Assembly: GCA_014898415.1 (NCBI GenBank)
Contig: RCTD01000025.1
Coordinates: forward strand, 930,001 to 994,000
DNA length: 64,000 nt
Source of the DNA: Stromatinia cepivora
Lineage: Eukaryota > Ascomycota > Leotiomycetes > Helotiales > Sclerotiniaceae
Reading direction: 5' to 3'
Shown here: one piece after another, positions 35,043 through 47,500 of the stretch
Layout of the letters: each line of letters starts with the position of its first letter
Position numbering within the stretch: position 1 is the first letter of the stretch
Translations under genes and position numbers: made by a program
Notes under the pieces: generated by a model
The model's database searches: none
Told to the model about the DNA's origin: nothing
The model's input: the letters and a program-made list of their open reading frames with translations, nothing else

Positions 35043-35684
35043 CGAAGTGAGGTCGATGGAAAGATATTCACGTCAGACTCGAGTGTTGATGGGATTAAGT
35101 ATACATTGAGATGATCATGAAATAGAAATAATATTCGTATTCTATATTCTACAACAGCAGTTGGCAATCACTTGCGGGGTTAGATCCAGCAGACCAGATG
35201 CGAAGTTTCAATATTTGAAAAAGTATACTTTTCAAATAGATTATTAAATAATTCGAACAAACTCGTTCTTTTCCAAACATATTTAATAATGACTTACAAT
35301 CTTCCAAGTAGAATCTCCCCGAATCTTTCAAACAGACCCAGAAACCAGAAGCTTCTCATTGTTGGATTGCAATCCAGACTATTGGATACTCTGATAACTT
35401 GCAAATAACACAAGTCGAGGCAAATGCTTGGCTATTCTAGTCATATACTCACCTAAACTCTCATTGTCGTATAAAGAGATATATCCAAACATATCTTTCC
35501 TTGTTGTGGTGGTGAATTGAGTATTGTTGGTTAGACTTCAGATATTGTTTGTTTGATTTTGTATTTAAGAAATAAAGTGCATGCGTCTGAAGCTTCAAAA
35601 CAACCCCATGATGCTATGCTCAGCACAAATTGGACATAATATAAATCAAAGCAAGCTTGGACGACATAGATATAATACCCATCA
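35043..35684. other. spacer after the SDR gene with a dispersed repeat copy
   Basis: 642 bp holding part of a dispersed element: TTGCGGGGTT at about 35172-35181 and the 14-bp palindrome at 35363-35376. No gene is supported. Confidence 0.55.
35341..35390 (+). repeat. dispersed palindromic element, copy 1
   Basis: Contains the perfect palindrome TGGATTGCAATCCA (35363-35376), preceded by AGAAACCAGAAGCTTCTCAT and followed by GACTATTGGA. It aligns closely with 43864-43909. Differences are largely T here against C there. Confidence 0.7.
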
Positions 35685-37954
35685 TCAATTAGTACACCCA
35701 TTCAAATTCATCTCTCCAAATCCAAGCTCATACATCTTATCTTCACACTCCTGTATCTCCCTTGCAAACTCCTCGTTCATCTGCACGGCCTCCGCCCTTA
35801 ATCTCTCACCTTACCTTCTCAATTCCGCTGCTTCTTCTAGAAGTCCCTCTACTTCTTGTCTCTTTTCCCCGTTACTATCATTTTCATCGACATACACATT
35901 ATTACCATCGATCTCTAAAACAACCTTAGAGTGCTTGCTTCCATCTCTTTAGGTTCGGCTCTAGCTAGGAAAGAGGAAGCTTGGCTATGGATTGCTGATG
36001 CGTTTTGAGAGAATGAAGAGGTAAGAGGAGTAGATATTAGAGGATTATGGAGTTGATTCCGAGCGGAAACTTGAGCTTGGGGATAAAGAGAGGGTAAGAA
36101 AGGCCAGGTTTCGTGCATAGCTGTAATACTAGGATCCTGTGCTCCAAAAGACTGTGTGTAAAACGAAGGGCTGGGGATATTTGGAATCGGTGGAAGCCGC
36201 ACGTTTGGTATCTCGGGAAAGCCAGGGTGGTTTGCCATAAGTATAGGAGCAGGAAATCCGGCGGAAAAATCTCCTTTCTTCCATTTTTTATCTTTCTTCG
36301 CAGCATTGCGTTCCGCTTTTCTCGTATTCTTTCATTCTTTCTTTTGTGCTTTCCTAAGCCCTCGCTGTTCTTTTCTCATGATTTTCCTCATTGTTTTCTA
36401 AGATTTCTTCTCGTCTTTGAATTTTTTAAGCAGATCTTTGACTTCTTTTCTTAAAGAAGCGAAATCTTCATGAGAGGTGGAATTTCCTTCGGGATTCTTC
36501 CTCGCGAATTTGATATCTTGTTTTATTTTCTGAATGGTCTGTCTCGTCATAGGATATTCGGGGCGATTCAGCCACGCCATTAGTGTATCTTTGGTGGCTA
36601 CTAGCTGTTGATCTTTGAGATGATCGTAGTAAGGTAGGGAACCAACCGATGCGTCGGAGCCAGAGCTAGAGGAACTAGATGAAGAAGAATAAGAAGATGA
36701 AGAAGAACGATCTCCTCCTCTTCTCCCTCTTCTCCCATGCCACCCTTCTGGCTCATGTGCTGATCCTCGCTCAACTAACTGTGCATGTAGACCGCCCCTA
36801 TCCCTTCTTCCGAACTTATGTCCACCGATGCTGATCCCATGTTCATCGACTATGAACCCTCGATTACCACCTACTCGTAACCCATCGTCATCTGCTATAA
36901 ACATGTTACCGATACGCAAACCATTGGAGTCGGCAACGAGACCATTCCTTCCAATTTTGAACCCTTCGTCATTTGCAACCATTGTAAAACTTTGAGATTG
37001 TCCATGACATGGGGACCACTAAACATGCCTCTACGTCCTCGATTGCTCTCGGGGAAGTGCGGCAGTTCCTCTTCATTGGGTCTCCAAAAACAAGGCATAC
37101 GATTTCCTCGCCCCTGAAGCTCAGGGTCTCCTACATCAATGCGAACAATCTTTAATCACGAGGAATAAAGAACCCCTCGTTCCAAAGTTTGATCACTTCG
37201 TCTACTCCTTCTGCCCAGTCTGCATCGGGCGACGTGATGGGTTGACGTAGAGGACTAAGCTGCGCTTGAATATCGTTGATGTCAAGTCTGCAACGATCAT
37301 GCTCATTGAGCATAAGCCTATGCATCCGCTCGTCGATCGATTCTGCCTTTAGCTTACGATCGGCTGCATCGTTATTGGCATTAAGGGTATGATCAGGTAG
37401 TAAGTAGTTTAGGAAAGTCGACCAATCTTGTTGCGTGATCCCGTTGTCCGACGCGTAAGGTGGAATAGGGACATCATCTGGTGTACTTCTAGGTGTCACA
37501 CATATACTATACTAAGTAGTGCTTGGAGCTAAAATTTGCTGTGGTATCGGCCGTGACTCAAAGTAATCATGAACAGAATGGTCTTCGAAATGGTTATCTA
37601 GGTCTAGAATAATAAGAGGTTAGTTGACATCTTGATGGCATTAAACATCTATCAACCGTCCTAAAAATTAGCGAGCTTGGTTCAGTCAATGAAACATGCA
37701 AACAAGTTCAATAAGTGCGCGTTTTTATTTCAAGGAATCAATTGTATTATGCTTATACGTCGAGGATCAGGCCCTGTTGGCAAGTAAGGAGGAGTGTATA
37801 TTAATGAACCTTCAGTTGATGATGTGTTTGATCGTACTCTACCAATCACTCTAGATGAATTATCTGCTTCTATCGTGGTCAGTGTCAGTATCGTGGTATT
37901 GGTGTTCGAGAAGATATCTGTCTCGCTGTATGGAGGAGGAGCAGCTTGATCCAT
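35685..37954 (-). pseudogene. decayed gene of a PPPY-motif, GFVADSNG-repeat fungal protein
   Basis: On the minus strand, a coding trace runs from MDQAAPPPYSETDIF (start 37954), through a 155-nt intron (37758-37604), to the tail ending at 35685. It has in-frame stops at 37514-37512 (TAG), 36400-36398 (TAG), 36334-36332 (TGA) and 35813-35811 (TAA). Frameshifts fall near 37150-37160, 37003-37014 and 35926-35932. Between the lesions the protein is clear: VTPRSTPDDVPIPPYASDNG, then WNEGFFIPR, then repeats of the NGLVADSNGLRIGN kind, a Ser-rich run, SVGSLPYYDHLKDQQL and a Lys-rich tail. I recall this arrangement from fungal proteins of unknown function, with an N-terminal PPPY that could bind WW domains. 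Three of the four stops could come from C-to-T changes in CAG or CGA. The 194-codon open frame at 36398-36982 is only one fragment. Confidence 0.85.
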
Positions 37955-38817
37955 GGCGTACAATGCTAGTATTCGCAACGCCAAATAGAGGTAATTGTCG
38001 CAAGGAGAATCTTAGAGAATAAACCGATAGAGTAAGAATTGAATGTTTGTACGCTGTATGGATATTAAAGAGGTAGTGGCAGCTTGAGCTGGTTGACTGA
38101 ATTCGACGTAATATAGCTATGGATCCAGCCCTGTCGCAGATCAGCAACCCCACATCTGCAGTCATTATTGTCTGCCAATCTCAGACCCCCTACTTCTGAC
38201 CACATGCTTAAGCGAGAAAATGGGTCATCGTTCTGCAGGATTACGCGTTGGAAAAAAGGCAGCCACAATGACAAGACGGCCGAGAATGACTATTGATATC
38301 AAGAGAATGGGGTGCTCGAAGTCGTGGCTATGTGTTCGTCGGCTACATTGCACACGTCATTGTAATCCAAGACTCGAAGTCAACAGAACCAGATTGCACG
38401 AGCACAGCATCACCGAGTCCCAAACATCTTGGTAATGCGTTGCATTTGAAGCATTCTGAAGCTACTCGTCCGATGCGATTAATTTGCAGATTGTTTTTGG
38501 AGGGCTTGTCGTTCTGAAGGAGTTCTCGAGGGATTTGTTGCACATCATTAGGGCCTAGAATCATACCTTTGCAATCGACGTTGAGGCTCCTTCACAGTAA
38601 CTTGATTCTTGTGTCGTGTAAGCTGCAGAAGCCGTACAGGTGACGCCTTTTGTGTATTCTTCTTATTAAATGAAATGCATAACTCGGGATTAGGATGGAG
38701 CTGCGGAGGATGATTTTGTATTAAAACTACCTGAGTACAAAGAGTGAATAGCTTCCAAGCTCTTCGTCCTCGCTAAAACAAAGTCATTCCTGCATTTTAT
38801 AGGTATCTAAAATGTAT
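37955..38817. other. spacer between pseudogene and GCD7
   Basis: 863 bp. Open frames on both strands at 38220-38564 overlap one another, lack introns or motifs and are not called. Confidence 0.5.
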
Positions 38818-40290
38818 TTAAAACTGGAGTTCTGGTTTGTGGAAATTTATATCTTCCGGTTTATAGTGCTCTGCGACGATCCTGTATAGATAAGAAGGCG
38901 CGTGGGGTCCTCTGTTGAGTTTGTTAGTACTAATCGTCGAATGAAGGCATGGAAACTTACAGGTTGGTAATGTAGAGTTCAACTAAATCAGGAGAGACAT
39001 AGTCAAAAAGAGGATTGTCGACTTCAACCTTATCTACAAATTCCCCATCCTCAAATCCAGCTACATTTCCGGGATCGCCATATTCGATGAGGGACTCAAA
39101 CTCAAAAGGATACTCAGGACTGAGCTTGTAAATACCACTAACAACAATGACTGGTATTCTATGAAACTTTGCGGCTCTCGCGATGATGCGTGCCCCGGCT
39201 GCAGCTACAAGTCCACCATTGGCGATGACAGTATGAGTAGCCAAAATGACCTTGGTGATTCTTGGCATTACCGCGAATACTGCGGCATCGGTTATGACAG
39301 TAACAATGATTCCAGCAGCGGAAAGTGGTTTCAGAAATGTTTCTGTGTTCAAGTCGCCATCGGAATCCTGCTCCGCCATTCCTGTAACTGTGAAATGAGT
39401 TGTTGAATGGTCATTGGGGTACGATTCAGCAACCACCACAGTGAACTTTCTCTTCTCTGCAGCTTTTAGCAAGAACTTTTGAACACTCCTCGAGGTACCA
39501 TGTGTGAGTATGACCTCTCTCTCTGAAATTTGTTCCTGCGCATAACTAGAAATTTGATCATCTACTTGGTCGAGCTCATCAATAATCTCCTCGATGCCAT
39601 TTATGATTTCAGCTTTGAGATCTCTCGTGGTGGAGGCCATCTTGTTCGCAAGTGAGGTCACATCCAAAACAGATCTGCCATGAGGAGACGAGGTTCCTGG
39701 GGGTGTCGAAGCCGGTGAGGGAGCAGCCGACAGGAGATTGAACATTGACTGCTGCACAGGGACGTTATGCTGAGCAGCATATGACGTATGCGATGTCATC
39801 AATGGAGGCCGCGAGCTTTGTGCCAGCCTTGATAGTCCCACATCGCTGAAGCGTTCACGCCTGGGCGAACCAATTTGACTGGTCGATGCTGAATCACTGA
39901 CGTCTTCCGTGCGGTCCTCTTTTGCTTCGTCCCTGATCATACCCAAGACTCTGCGAACGATGTTGCCCACAACCATTTCCCTAGGTTGGGCTTCAATCAA
40001 TCTTTGTCCCACTTTCCGAATGCGCTCCAAGACTTTTGTGATATCCGTCCATCTTTGCTTTGCGACAACTTGGAGTAATAAGTGAGCGGTGGCTATAGCG
40101 CATGACCTCGGAGTTCTTATCTGCCTTCGTTTCAAAAGTCTAAAGGTCATTAATTCATCGTATTTTGAAGATCATGGAAAAGTACGTACGATATTAAATT
40201 TTCTATAGATGACTCAATTGGTTGACCTTTTAATGATTTCAGGTATGCACCAAGATTTGGCGCATATCCTCCACTATGAACTGGTGCCAT
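38818..40290 (-). CDS. GCD7: translation initiation factor eIF2B subunit beta
   Basis: Three exons (40290-40190, 40139-38961, 38911-38818) give 457 aa. It is a regulatory-core subunit of eIF2B, the guanine exchange factor for eIF2. The N-terminal helical part (LLKRRQIRTPRSCAIATAHLL) leads to GNIVRRVLGMIRDEAKED. A Ser/Pro-rich insert lies at about 95-175. The Rossmann-like C-terminal domain follows, with ILTHGTSRSVQKFLLKAAEKR, TVVVAESYPND, VIANGGLVAAAGA and YKLSPEYPFEFE. NPLFDYVSPDLVELYITNL ends exon 2, and the last exon adds 30 residues (GPHAPSYLYRIVAEHY). This ending distinguishes beta from alpha and delta. The first ATG in frame is at 40290; the longer upstream frame has only a TTG. Confidence 0.94.
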
Positions 40291-41962
40291 ATTTATTGTT
40301 AACAGATTTCGACGGATTGCCTGTAAATGGTTGGAAATGGTGGTGCTGGAGGAGGAGGAGAAGGAGAAGGAGGAGGAGTTGCTCGGAGGGGAAGCTGAGA
40401 TCGTATTTTGGATGTCGGGTGTTTTGTACCTCAATAAACTTTTGCGGATTGATTTGTGATTATTTGTGATGGCTACTAATTCTTGGGTTATTTATTGCCA
40501 AAGTTGACTTTAAAATTTGTAGGGACTAGTAGGTAGATAATTCGTAATATGTTAAATTTTTCCAGGGAATTTTTTTGGCTTCAAATTATATTATAGGGAA
40601 TGAGTGAGTGAGTATTATATTTGGACTCTGGAGTTCATCGAACATCAAAATCGAGTTACTGTATATAAATATCTTACCTAACATTGATACCTACCTACCT
40701 AGGCCTTACTTCTTCAATGTTAAATTCAAATTTAAATACTTTATTGTCATTCTATATTTAAATCAAAGAAGGAGAATAATAGTATACGCTGTTACTCCTA
40801 ACCTGTCTATACCTCACCCATAACAGGATCCTGGTGTAATTGTTATTGTCATCAGAACTTTTCAGAACTTTAAATCAAGGTAGGGAGAACGGCTCCTATT
40901 CAACCCCAGCTTTACTCCGCAAAATAAAATAAAATAAAATAAAATAAAATAAATAAAATAAAATAAAATAAAATAAAATAAAATAAAATAAAATAAAATA
41001 AATAAAATAAAATAAAATAAAATAAAATAAAATAAAATAAAATAAATAAAATAAAATAAAATAAAATAAAATAAAATAAAATAAAATAAAATAAAATAAA
41101 ATAAAATAAAATAAAATAAAATAAAATAAAATAAAATAAAATAAAATAAAATAAAATAAAATAAAATAAATAAATAAAATAAAATAAAATAAAATAAAAT
41201 AAAATAAATAAAATAAAATAAAATAAAATAAAATAAAATAAAATAAAATAAAATAAAATAAAATAAATAAAATAAAATAAAATAAAATAAAATAAAATAA
41301 AATAAAATAAAATAAAATAAATAAAATAAAATAAAATAAAATAAAATAAAATAAAATAAAATAATTATGCATATAGCCGCCACTCAAATCCCCATCATTC
41401 ATCACTGATCGTGCATCCCCCATCCATTATGAATAAACCTTCCCGTTGTTATAGATATTAACACGGTTTCATATGATAACTCCATTTATTTACATTTTCA
41501 TTTACACTCTTTTTCCTATTCTCTTCCTCCATTTGTTCCCGAACTCAATCTTTTTTTTTTCTTCTAGAACAGCGGGTTTCCCCAACGTTTAGCTTGTTTT
41601 ATTATTCTCTAAGATTCTATTTGATCAGAGCAGCAGCTTTGGCTTGTCCTTTTAACATAACTACCTAGGTACTTGTACGGAGCATCCCATACAATACACT
41701 AACAACAATACACTATTCCAATATATCAATAATTCACAACACTCACCCTTTACGAACATTCAATCTGATTCCAACGATAACTTGCGAAAAGAAAAACATC
41801 ATTCGACTTTGAACAAAAGAAGCAAACATACTTTCCGAACCGAAGTCCGATATCACAAACTTTTGGAGCTTTGCGCTCCTAGCTCTTTTGCTTGGAATCT
41901 CGCAAATCTCCATTGTTTATGATCGATTGATAGAAACCTTCCTCCATGGATCGGAAATCATT
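40291..41962. other. divergent promoter region GCD7/NEM1 with AAAAT array
   Basis: 1.67 kb between outward-facing starts, dominated by a 444-bp pentanucleotide array. The remaining parts are AT-rich and contain no convincing gene. Confidence 0.65.
40921..41364. repeat. 444-bp AAAAT pentanucleotide array
   Basis: Almost pure AAAAT units, with single shortened AAAT units at about 40951, 41000, 41044, 41206, 41265 and 41320, and two in a row at 41168-41175. The complementary strand yields overlapping 173-175-residue open frames of Phe/Tyr/Ile/Leu only. These are a consequence of the repeat and not genes. Confidence 0.97.
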
Positions 41963-43581
41963 ATGAATTCTTTGAATATCCTCTCGGGGCGAGGGTCTCC
42001 TACGCATTCTCCATCACTTTCGCGTTCGAATTCTCTGGGAAATGTATTGGCATCCGCAACTAAATCAGAATCTAGAAGGAATTCGCGAGAAGCGTTGTAC
42101 GGTCAGAAGCCGGAAGGACTTGATCAGGAGGATGCGCCAGACTCGAACCCGGACGATGACAACTCAATACACGAATCAACACCTTTACTAAACAAAGAAG
42201 GCGCGGCTTATCATACAAGTGAGCATGTGGGAATAACGAGGATGTTTTATGATTCTATACGGTGGGTGCTGTCCACTCTTGTTTCGCCGGGAGTATACGT
42301 TATAGCTTGCTTGTGCGATGAAAGGGGTAATTTCGCCCCATTATCTCAATTCAGAAAACTATTTGGTGGCACCACTGGGTATTCAATAGCACAAACAACT
42401 GGAGGATCGCCTATTTCCGAGGGCAGTAGTATAAGCCATTTGCCCAACGGAAAGCTATCATCTGCGCAAACACCCTCATCTGGAGGGCCCCCTTCGCCGA
42501 GTTCCTCGTCCTTCATCTCATCTGAGTCTGAATCAGAAAATGACAGATTCATTAGTGAGACAGATAGCTCGGCAGCGAAACTGCCAAATCGACAAACACG
42601 TTCAAAGTCCTTACAAAGTTCCGACGAGATCTCGCCTGCGAGGAGATCTATTCGCATTAAGCTTCATAGCGATGAAAATCTAAGGCAGCGGAAGCACCGG
42701 AAGGCCCAGTCAACCACTACTCAAAGTGATGGATCCGGCGGTTCCATGTCTGCTACCGAGATGGCTGCTGCAATTCTGAAGTCGCCAACATCCACCGCCA
42801 CTTCTTCTCTCCTCATGACAAAGTATCCACGAGCTCCAGCGCCACCGCGGCCTCTCATACCTCGACGACAGCCATCGTATACCCTTGATCCTCCTGTGGG
42901 CAAACTTACACAAAAGACTCTTGTCCTTGATCTCGACGAAACTTTGATACACAGTATGATTCATGGAGGCCGAATGAGTGCTGGTCATATGGTTGAAGTA
43001 CAAATTACAAACTTCGTGGGCACAGGAGGCGTTGGTCCTCAACATCCAATATTGTATTATGTAAATAAGAGGCCATATTGCGATGACTTCTTGCGACGTG
43101 TAAGCAGTGATATATTCCGTGGGGAAAATGTTACTAATGAGGTCACAGGTTTGCAAGTGGTATAATTTGGTTGTTTTCACAGCATCACTTCAAGATTACG
43201 CGGACCCGGTTATAGATTGGCTAGAACAGGAGCGTAAATTCTTTTCAGCACGATACTATCGTCAGCACTGCACCTTTCGAAACGGCGCCTACATCAAAGA
43301 TCTCAGCTCTGTCGAGCCAGATCTTAGTAAAGTCATGATTTTAGATAATAGCCCCACGAGCTATCTGTTCCATCAAGGTGAATATGTGTCATTATGAGGT
43401 ATTGAATGGAGCTAACCATACGGCAGACAATGCGATTCCGATAGAAGGGTGGATCAATGATCCTACAGATAATGATCTTCTGCATCTCGTGCCCCTTTTG
43501 GAAGGGCTTCAGTATGTGACAGATGTACGGGCTTTTCTTGCATTACGTGGTGGAGAGGATGGGAAGCATATGACTTCTTAA
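41963..43581 (+). CDS. NEM1: NEM1-type catalytic phosphatase (CTD/NIF family)
   Basis: Three exons (41963-43099, 43149-43377, 43427-43581) give 506 aa. The start MNSLNILSGRG is the first ATG in frame. The N-terminal half is Ser-rich and disordered, with a hydrophobic segment at about 98-120 (WVLSTLVSPGVYVIACL) for ER/nuclear membrane anchoring. The catalytic domain has LVLDLDETLIHS with the DxDxT nucleophile (D323, D325), then YYVNKRPYCDDFLRR, WYNLVVFTASLQDYADPVIDWL, MILDNSPTSY and AIPIEGWINDPTDNDL. Nem1 with Spo7 dephosphorylates the lipin Pah1 and controls the membrane versus storage lipid balance. Both splice junctions fall inside conserved blocks, so exon calls are firm. ICE2 in this window belongs to the same regulatory circuit in yeast. 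Confidence 0.95.
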
Positions 43582-44508
43582 GGAAAGGATTAGGTTGGAA
43601 TGTTAAGTTCGTAAAGGAGTACAGGGAATACTTCAGCATAAATATTTTAATGATACCGTTATATCACTCCTCGGCTATACATGGTTCCAATGAGTTGGAT
43701 TGCAGTCCAAAGCTTTTAGCTGTAGAAAGGTTGTGAAGTTTTGAATCTAACTCCATAACCTGGGAGTGGATTTGACGGCTCAAATGTCACGCTTACAAAG
43801 TAGGAGTAGTCTGAGGTAATCGATGTATATGCATATATGCATATATGCAGTGACTGGATTTTGAGAAACCAAAATCTCTCATTGTCGGATCGCACTCCGA
43901 GCTATCGGGAGGGTCAGTGTTAGAGAGTCAACCCAGCTCTATCATATCAGAACTTGAGTATGAATATGAATATCAGAATATTTAACTAGGCCTCGAATAG
44001 ATTTCATCATAACCGTCTCGTACTGCAGCTAAGCGGATTCAATGCAAGCAATCATCTGCATTCTATGTATGTGTTGTACTTTTTTAATCTCTTTTTGGGA
44101 TATTTTAGCCACAACTAAAAAGTATTCCCTGTTTGAGAGTGAATATCTCTTATCGTAATAGATAAGCTTGGCGCTAGTCTTTATATAGAAAAGCTTCCTT
44201 CAATTGAGCTTCATGATTGCGGGGTTCGGATCTAGCTGGTCTGAAGGCTTTTTTATTTTTTTCGAAACCAACCTTACAACCTTACCAAAATTTCTGCTGA
44301 TCAAATCCAATCCAAATCTAAACAACTTAACTCAACTCCTCCTCCCCATCACCGCGGCGCCAGCCTACCAAAGTTCTACAACTTAAATATCACTCGATCC
44401 TGTTCTTATCAAAACAACAATGCAATAGCAATATAGCTCGATTTTTATTCAAACAATATCCTCCAATCTCTGTTGTCTATGCATCGTTGCCGGTAGCACA
44501 AAACTAAT
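43582..44508. other. spacer between NEM1 and RPC1 with dispersed repeats
   Basis: 927 bp holding two more copies of the palindromic element and a TTGCGGGGTT-type sequence at 44216. No gene is supported. The RPC1 promoter lies at the right end. Confidence 0.6.
43691..43909 (+). repeat. dispersed palindromic element, copies 2 and 3
   Basis: Copy 2 has TGGATTGCAGTCCA at 43696-43709. Copy 3 has CGGATCGCACTCCG at 43886-43899 with the same flanks as copy 1 (AGAAACCA before, CTCATTGT directly before the palindrome, CTATCGG after). The two copies sit about 190 bp apart. Confidence 0.65.
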
Positions 44509-47500
44509 ATGCCGATGATGTCCAGCGGCGAGTCGATCAAGGCACAAGTCGTCGACAAGATTCCGAAACGTTTCAAAGAATTAAAATTTGGTATCTTGTC
44601 AAATCAAGACATTGTCAACCAAGGTGTCATAGAGGTTTCGAATAAAACGCTGTATAATGTCGATAATGGTCGAACCCCCATTCCACATGGCCCTCTGGAT
44701 CCAAGATTGGTAAGATGAACTTACCTCAATTTACAAGTATTAGCTACCAACACGTTGTAATAGGGTACCTCCAGCAAAGCCGGACGCTGCGAAACTTGTG
44801 ACAAAGGTCTGCAAGATTGCAATGGTCATTTTGGCCATGTCAGATTACCGCTTCCAGCTTTCCATATTGGGTACTTGAAATTGATTATAATGATTCTACA
44901 GAACATCTGCAAGGTATGTCGAAAGACCCATTTTCTTCTAGTTAGTGGGATGCTAACGTTCATAGACATGCGCCAGGGTTCTACTTACCGATGCCGAGCG
45001 ACGACAGTTCCTAAAAGAGTTACGGAAGCCAGGTATTGATAATTTGAAGCGCACGCAAATCTGTAAGAAGATCAACGAACAATGTCGAAAGGCAAGTCAG
45101 TGCCCTCACTGCGATGCTACCAATGGTCAAATTAGGAAAGTCAGTGTCGTTCGTCTGGCACACGATAAGTATACAAAATACAACAAGTCTACTGCAGCTA
45201 AGAAGGTAGCTCCACCGGGAATGGCTGAATACCAAAGATCTTTTGAGGAAGCAAAGAAGAACAATACAGAGTTGGAAAAACACGTGAAGAAGGTCTATGA
45301 GGATTTACACCCATTGAGGGTGCTCAATTTGTTCAAGCTGATCACGCCGAGCGATTGCGAACTTCTGGGGATCAATCCTGCTGAGGGTCGTCCGGAGATG
45401 TTTCTATGGCAGTTCGTCCCGGCGCCCCCAATCTGCATTCGGCCATCTGTTGCGCAAGATGGAGGGAGTAATGAAGATGATCTCACCGCGAAACTTGCCG
45501 AAATTGTTAACATGAGCTCTCTGATAAGAGCGGCATTACAAAAAGGGCAAGCGGTGCAAACAATCATGGAGCAGTGGGACTTCCTTCAATTACAAATCGC
45601 CATGTATGTTAATAGCGATGTTCCAGGCCTTCAGCAACCTGGGTTCGGAAAGGCGATTCGAGGATTTTGTCAACGGTTGAAAGGAAAGCAAGGTCGATTC
45701 CGAGGTAATTTGTCTGGAAAACGTGTTGATTTCTCTGGACGAACCGTCATTTCTCCGGATCCGAATCTTGGTATTGATGAAGTTGCCGTTCCTATTTTGG
45801 TAGCAAAGAATCTCACATATCCTGAACGGGTCCAACGCCAGAATATCGAAAAATTGCGCAAGTGCGTCATCAATGGACCAAACGTCCATCCGGGTGCGCA
45901 ACAAATTGTCAAGAAAGATTCCAACCATAAGATATCCTTGAAATTTGCTAAACGGGACAATGAGGCAAAATTCCTCAAGATAGGAGACGTTGTTGAAAGA
46001 CATCTTGAGGATGGCGATATTGTTCTCTTCAACCGTCAGCCATCTCTGCACAAGCTCAGTATCATGAGTCATTATGCAAAAATTCGACCATGGAGAACAT
46101 TCCGTCTGAATGAATGTGTCTGCAATCCATACAACGCAGATTTCGATGGTGATGAAATGAATCTTCACGTACCGCAAACAGAGGAGGCGCGAACCGAGGC
46201 GATTAATCTAATGGGAGTGAAGAACAATCTTTCGACTCCAAAGAATGGAGAACCTATTATTTCTGCTACGCAAGATTTTATCACTGCAGCTTATTTACTC
46301 TCTAGTAAAGAAAACTTTTTCGATCGCAAGACCTTCACCAATATTTGCATGTACATGGTTGACTCAAATCTTCATTTGCAACTTCCTCCGCCAGCTATTC
46401 TAAAACCACAAGCTCTTTGGACTGGCAAACAAGTCTTCAGTATCCTCATGCGCCCAAACAAGCAAGATAATATACTTGTCAATGTTGACGCAAAATGTCG
46501 AGACTTCGTACCAAACATGGTGCCACCCGGGTTTGCGAATGACATGGAAGCCAATGACGGATGGTTGGTAATCCGAAACTCAGAAGTAATGTGTGGTCTT
46601 ATGGACAAGAGCACAGTTGGATCTGGAAAAAAAGACTCCATCTTCTATGTCATATTGCGTGACTATGGCCCCGACGCAGCTGTTGTGGCTATGAATCGCT
46701 TGTCTAAGCTTTCCGCCAGATATTTGACGAATATGGGGTTCTCCATTGGAATCAGTGATGTCTATCCTTCCGAAGAACTCAACAAGAGTAAGGCCAGACT
46801 AATCGCTGCTGCTTATGCAGAGTGCGAGGAACTGATTGAAAGTTTCAAGAACAACACATTAGAGAAATCTACGGGTTTGAGTATGGAGGAGACACTTGAA
46901 GCTAAACTTTCTGGCAAGCTAAGTCAAGTTCGTGGTGCAGCTGGAAAAGAGTGTCTCAGAACCTTATACGCTTCGAGCTCACCGCTAGTAATGGCTAATT
47001 CAGGATCAAAGGGTTCTGCAATTAACGTTGCGCAGATGGTGGCGCTGGTAGGGCAACAAATTATCGGAGGTTCTCGTGTCCAAGAAGGCTTTCAAGATAG
47101 AACTCTTCCTCATTTTCCGAAGCATTCTAAACAGCCTCCTGCCAAGGGGTTTGTAGCAAACAGCTTCTTCACTGGGTTGACCCCCTATGAATTCATTTTT
47201 CACGCTATGTCCGGACGTGAAGGTTTGGTGGATACTGCGGTCAAAACAGCAGAAACCGGTTACATGTCGCGACGACTCATGAAATCTCTAGAGGATTTAT
47301 CAACACAATATGACGATACTGTTAGAACTTCTGGTGGTGGAATCGTCCAGTTTCAGTTTGGTGCTGACGGACTGGATCCCTTGGACATGGAGGGGAATGC
47401 AGTTCCTGTCAATTTCAAGCGAACCTGGACTCAAGCAGAGACTCTCACATGGAATAATGAAGAAAGATCGCTTCTACCATTTGAGGTTACTAGTCAATGC

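Noticed and set aside
35172..35200. tRNA fragment suggested by GGGGTTAGATCC
   Set aside because: I could not fold an acceptor stem, anticodon arm or T-arm around it; it matches a dispersed repeat instead.
36398..36982. 194-codon minus-strand ORF as a stand-alone gene
   Set aside because: It is the middle piece of a longer decayed gene; recognisable coding sequence of the same protein continues on both sides in other frames or beyond stops.
40862..41423. Two overlapping minus-strand ORFs of 173-175 codons made of Phe, Ile, Leu and Tyr
   Set aside because: They are direct translations of the AAAAT array in different frames, start from non-repeat flanks by chance and have no domain.
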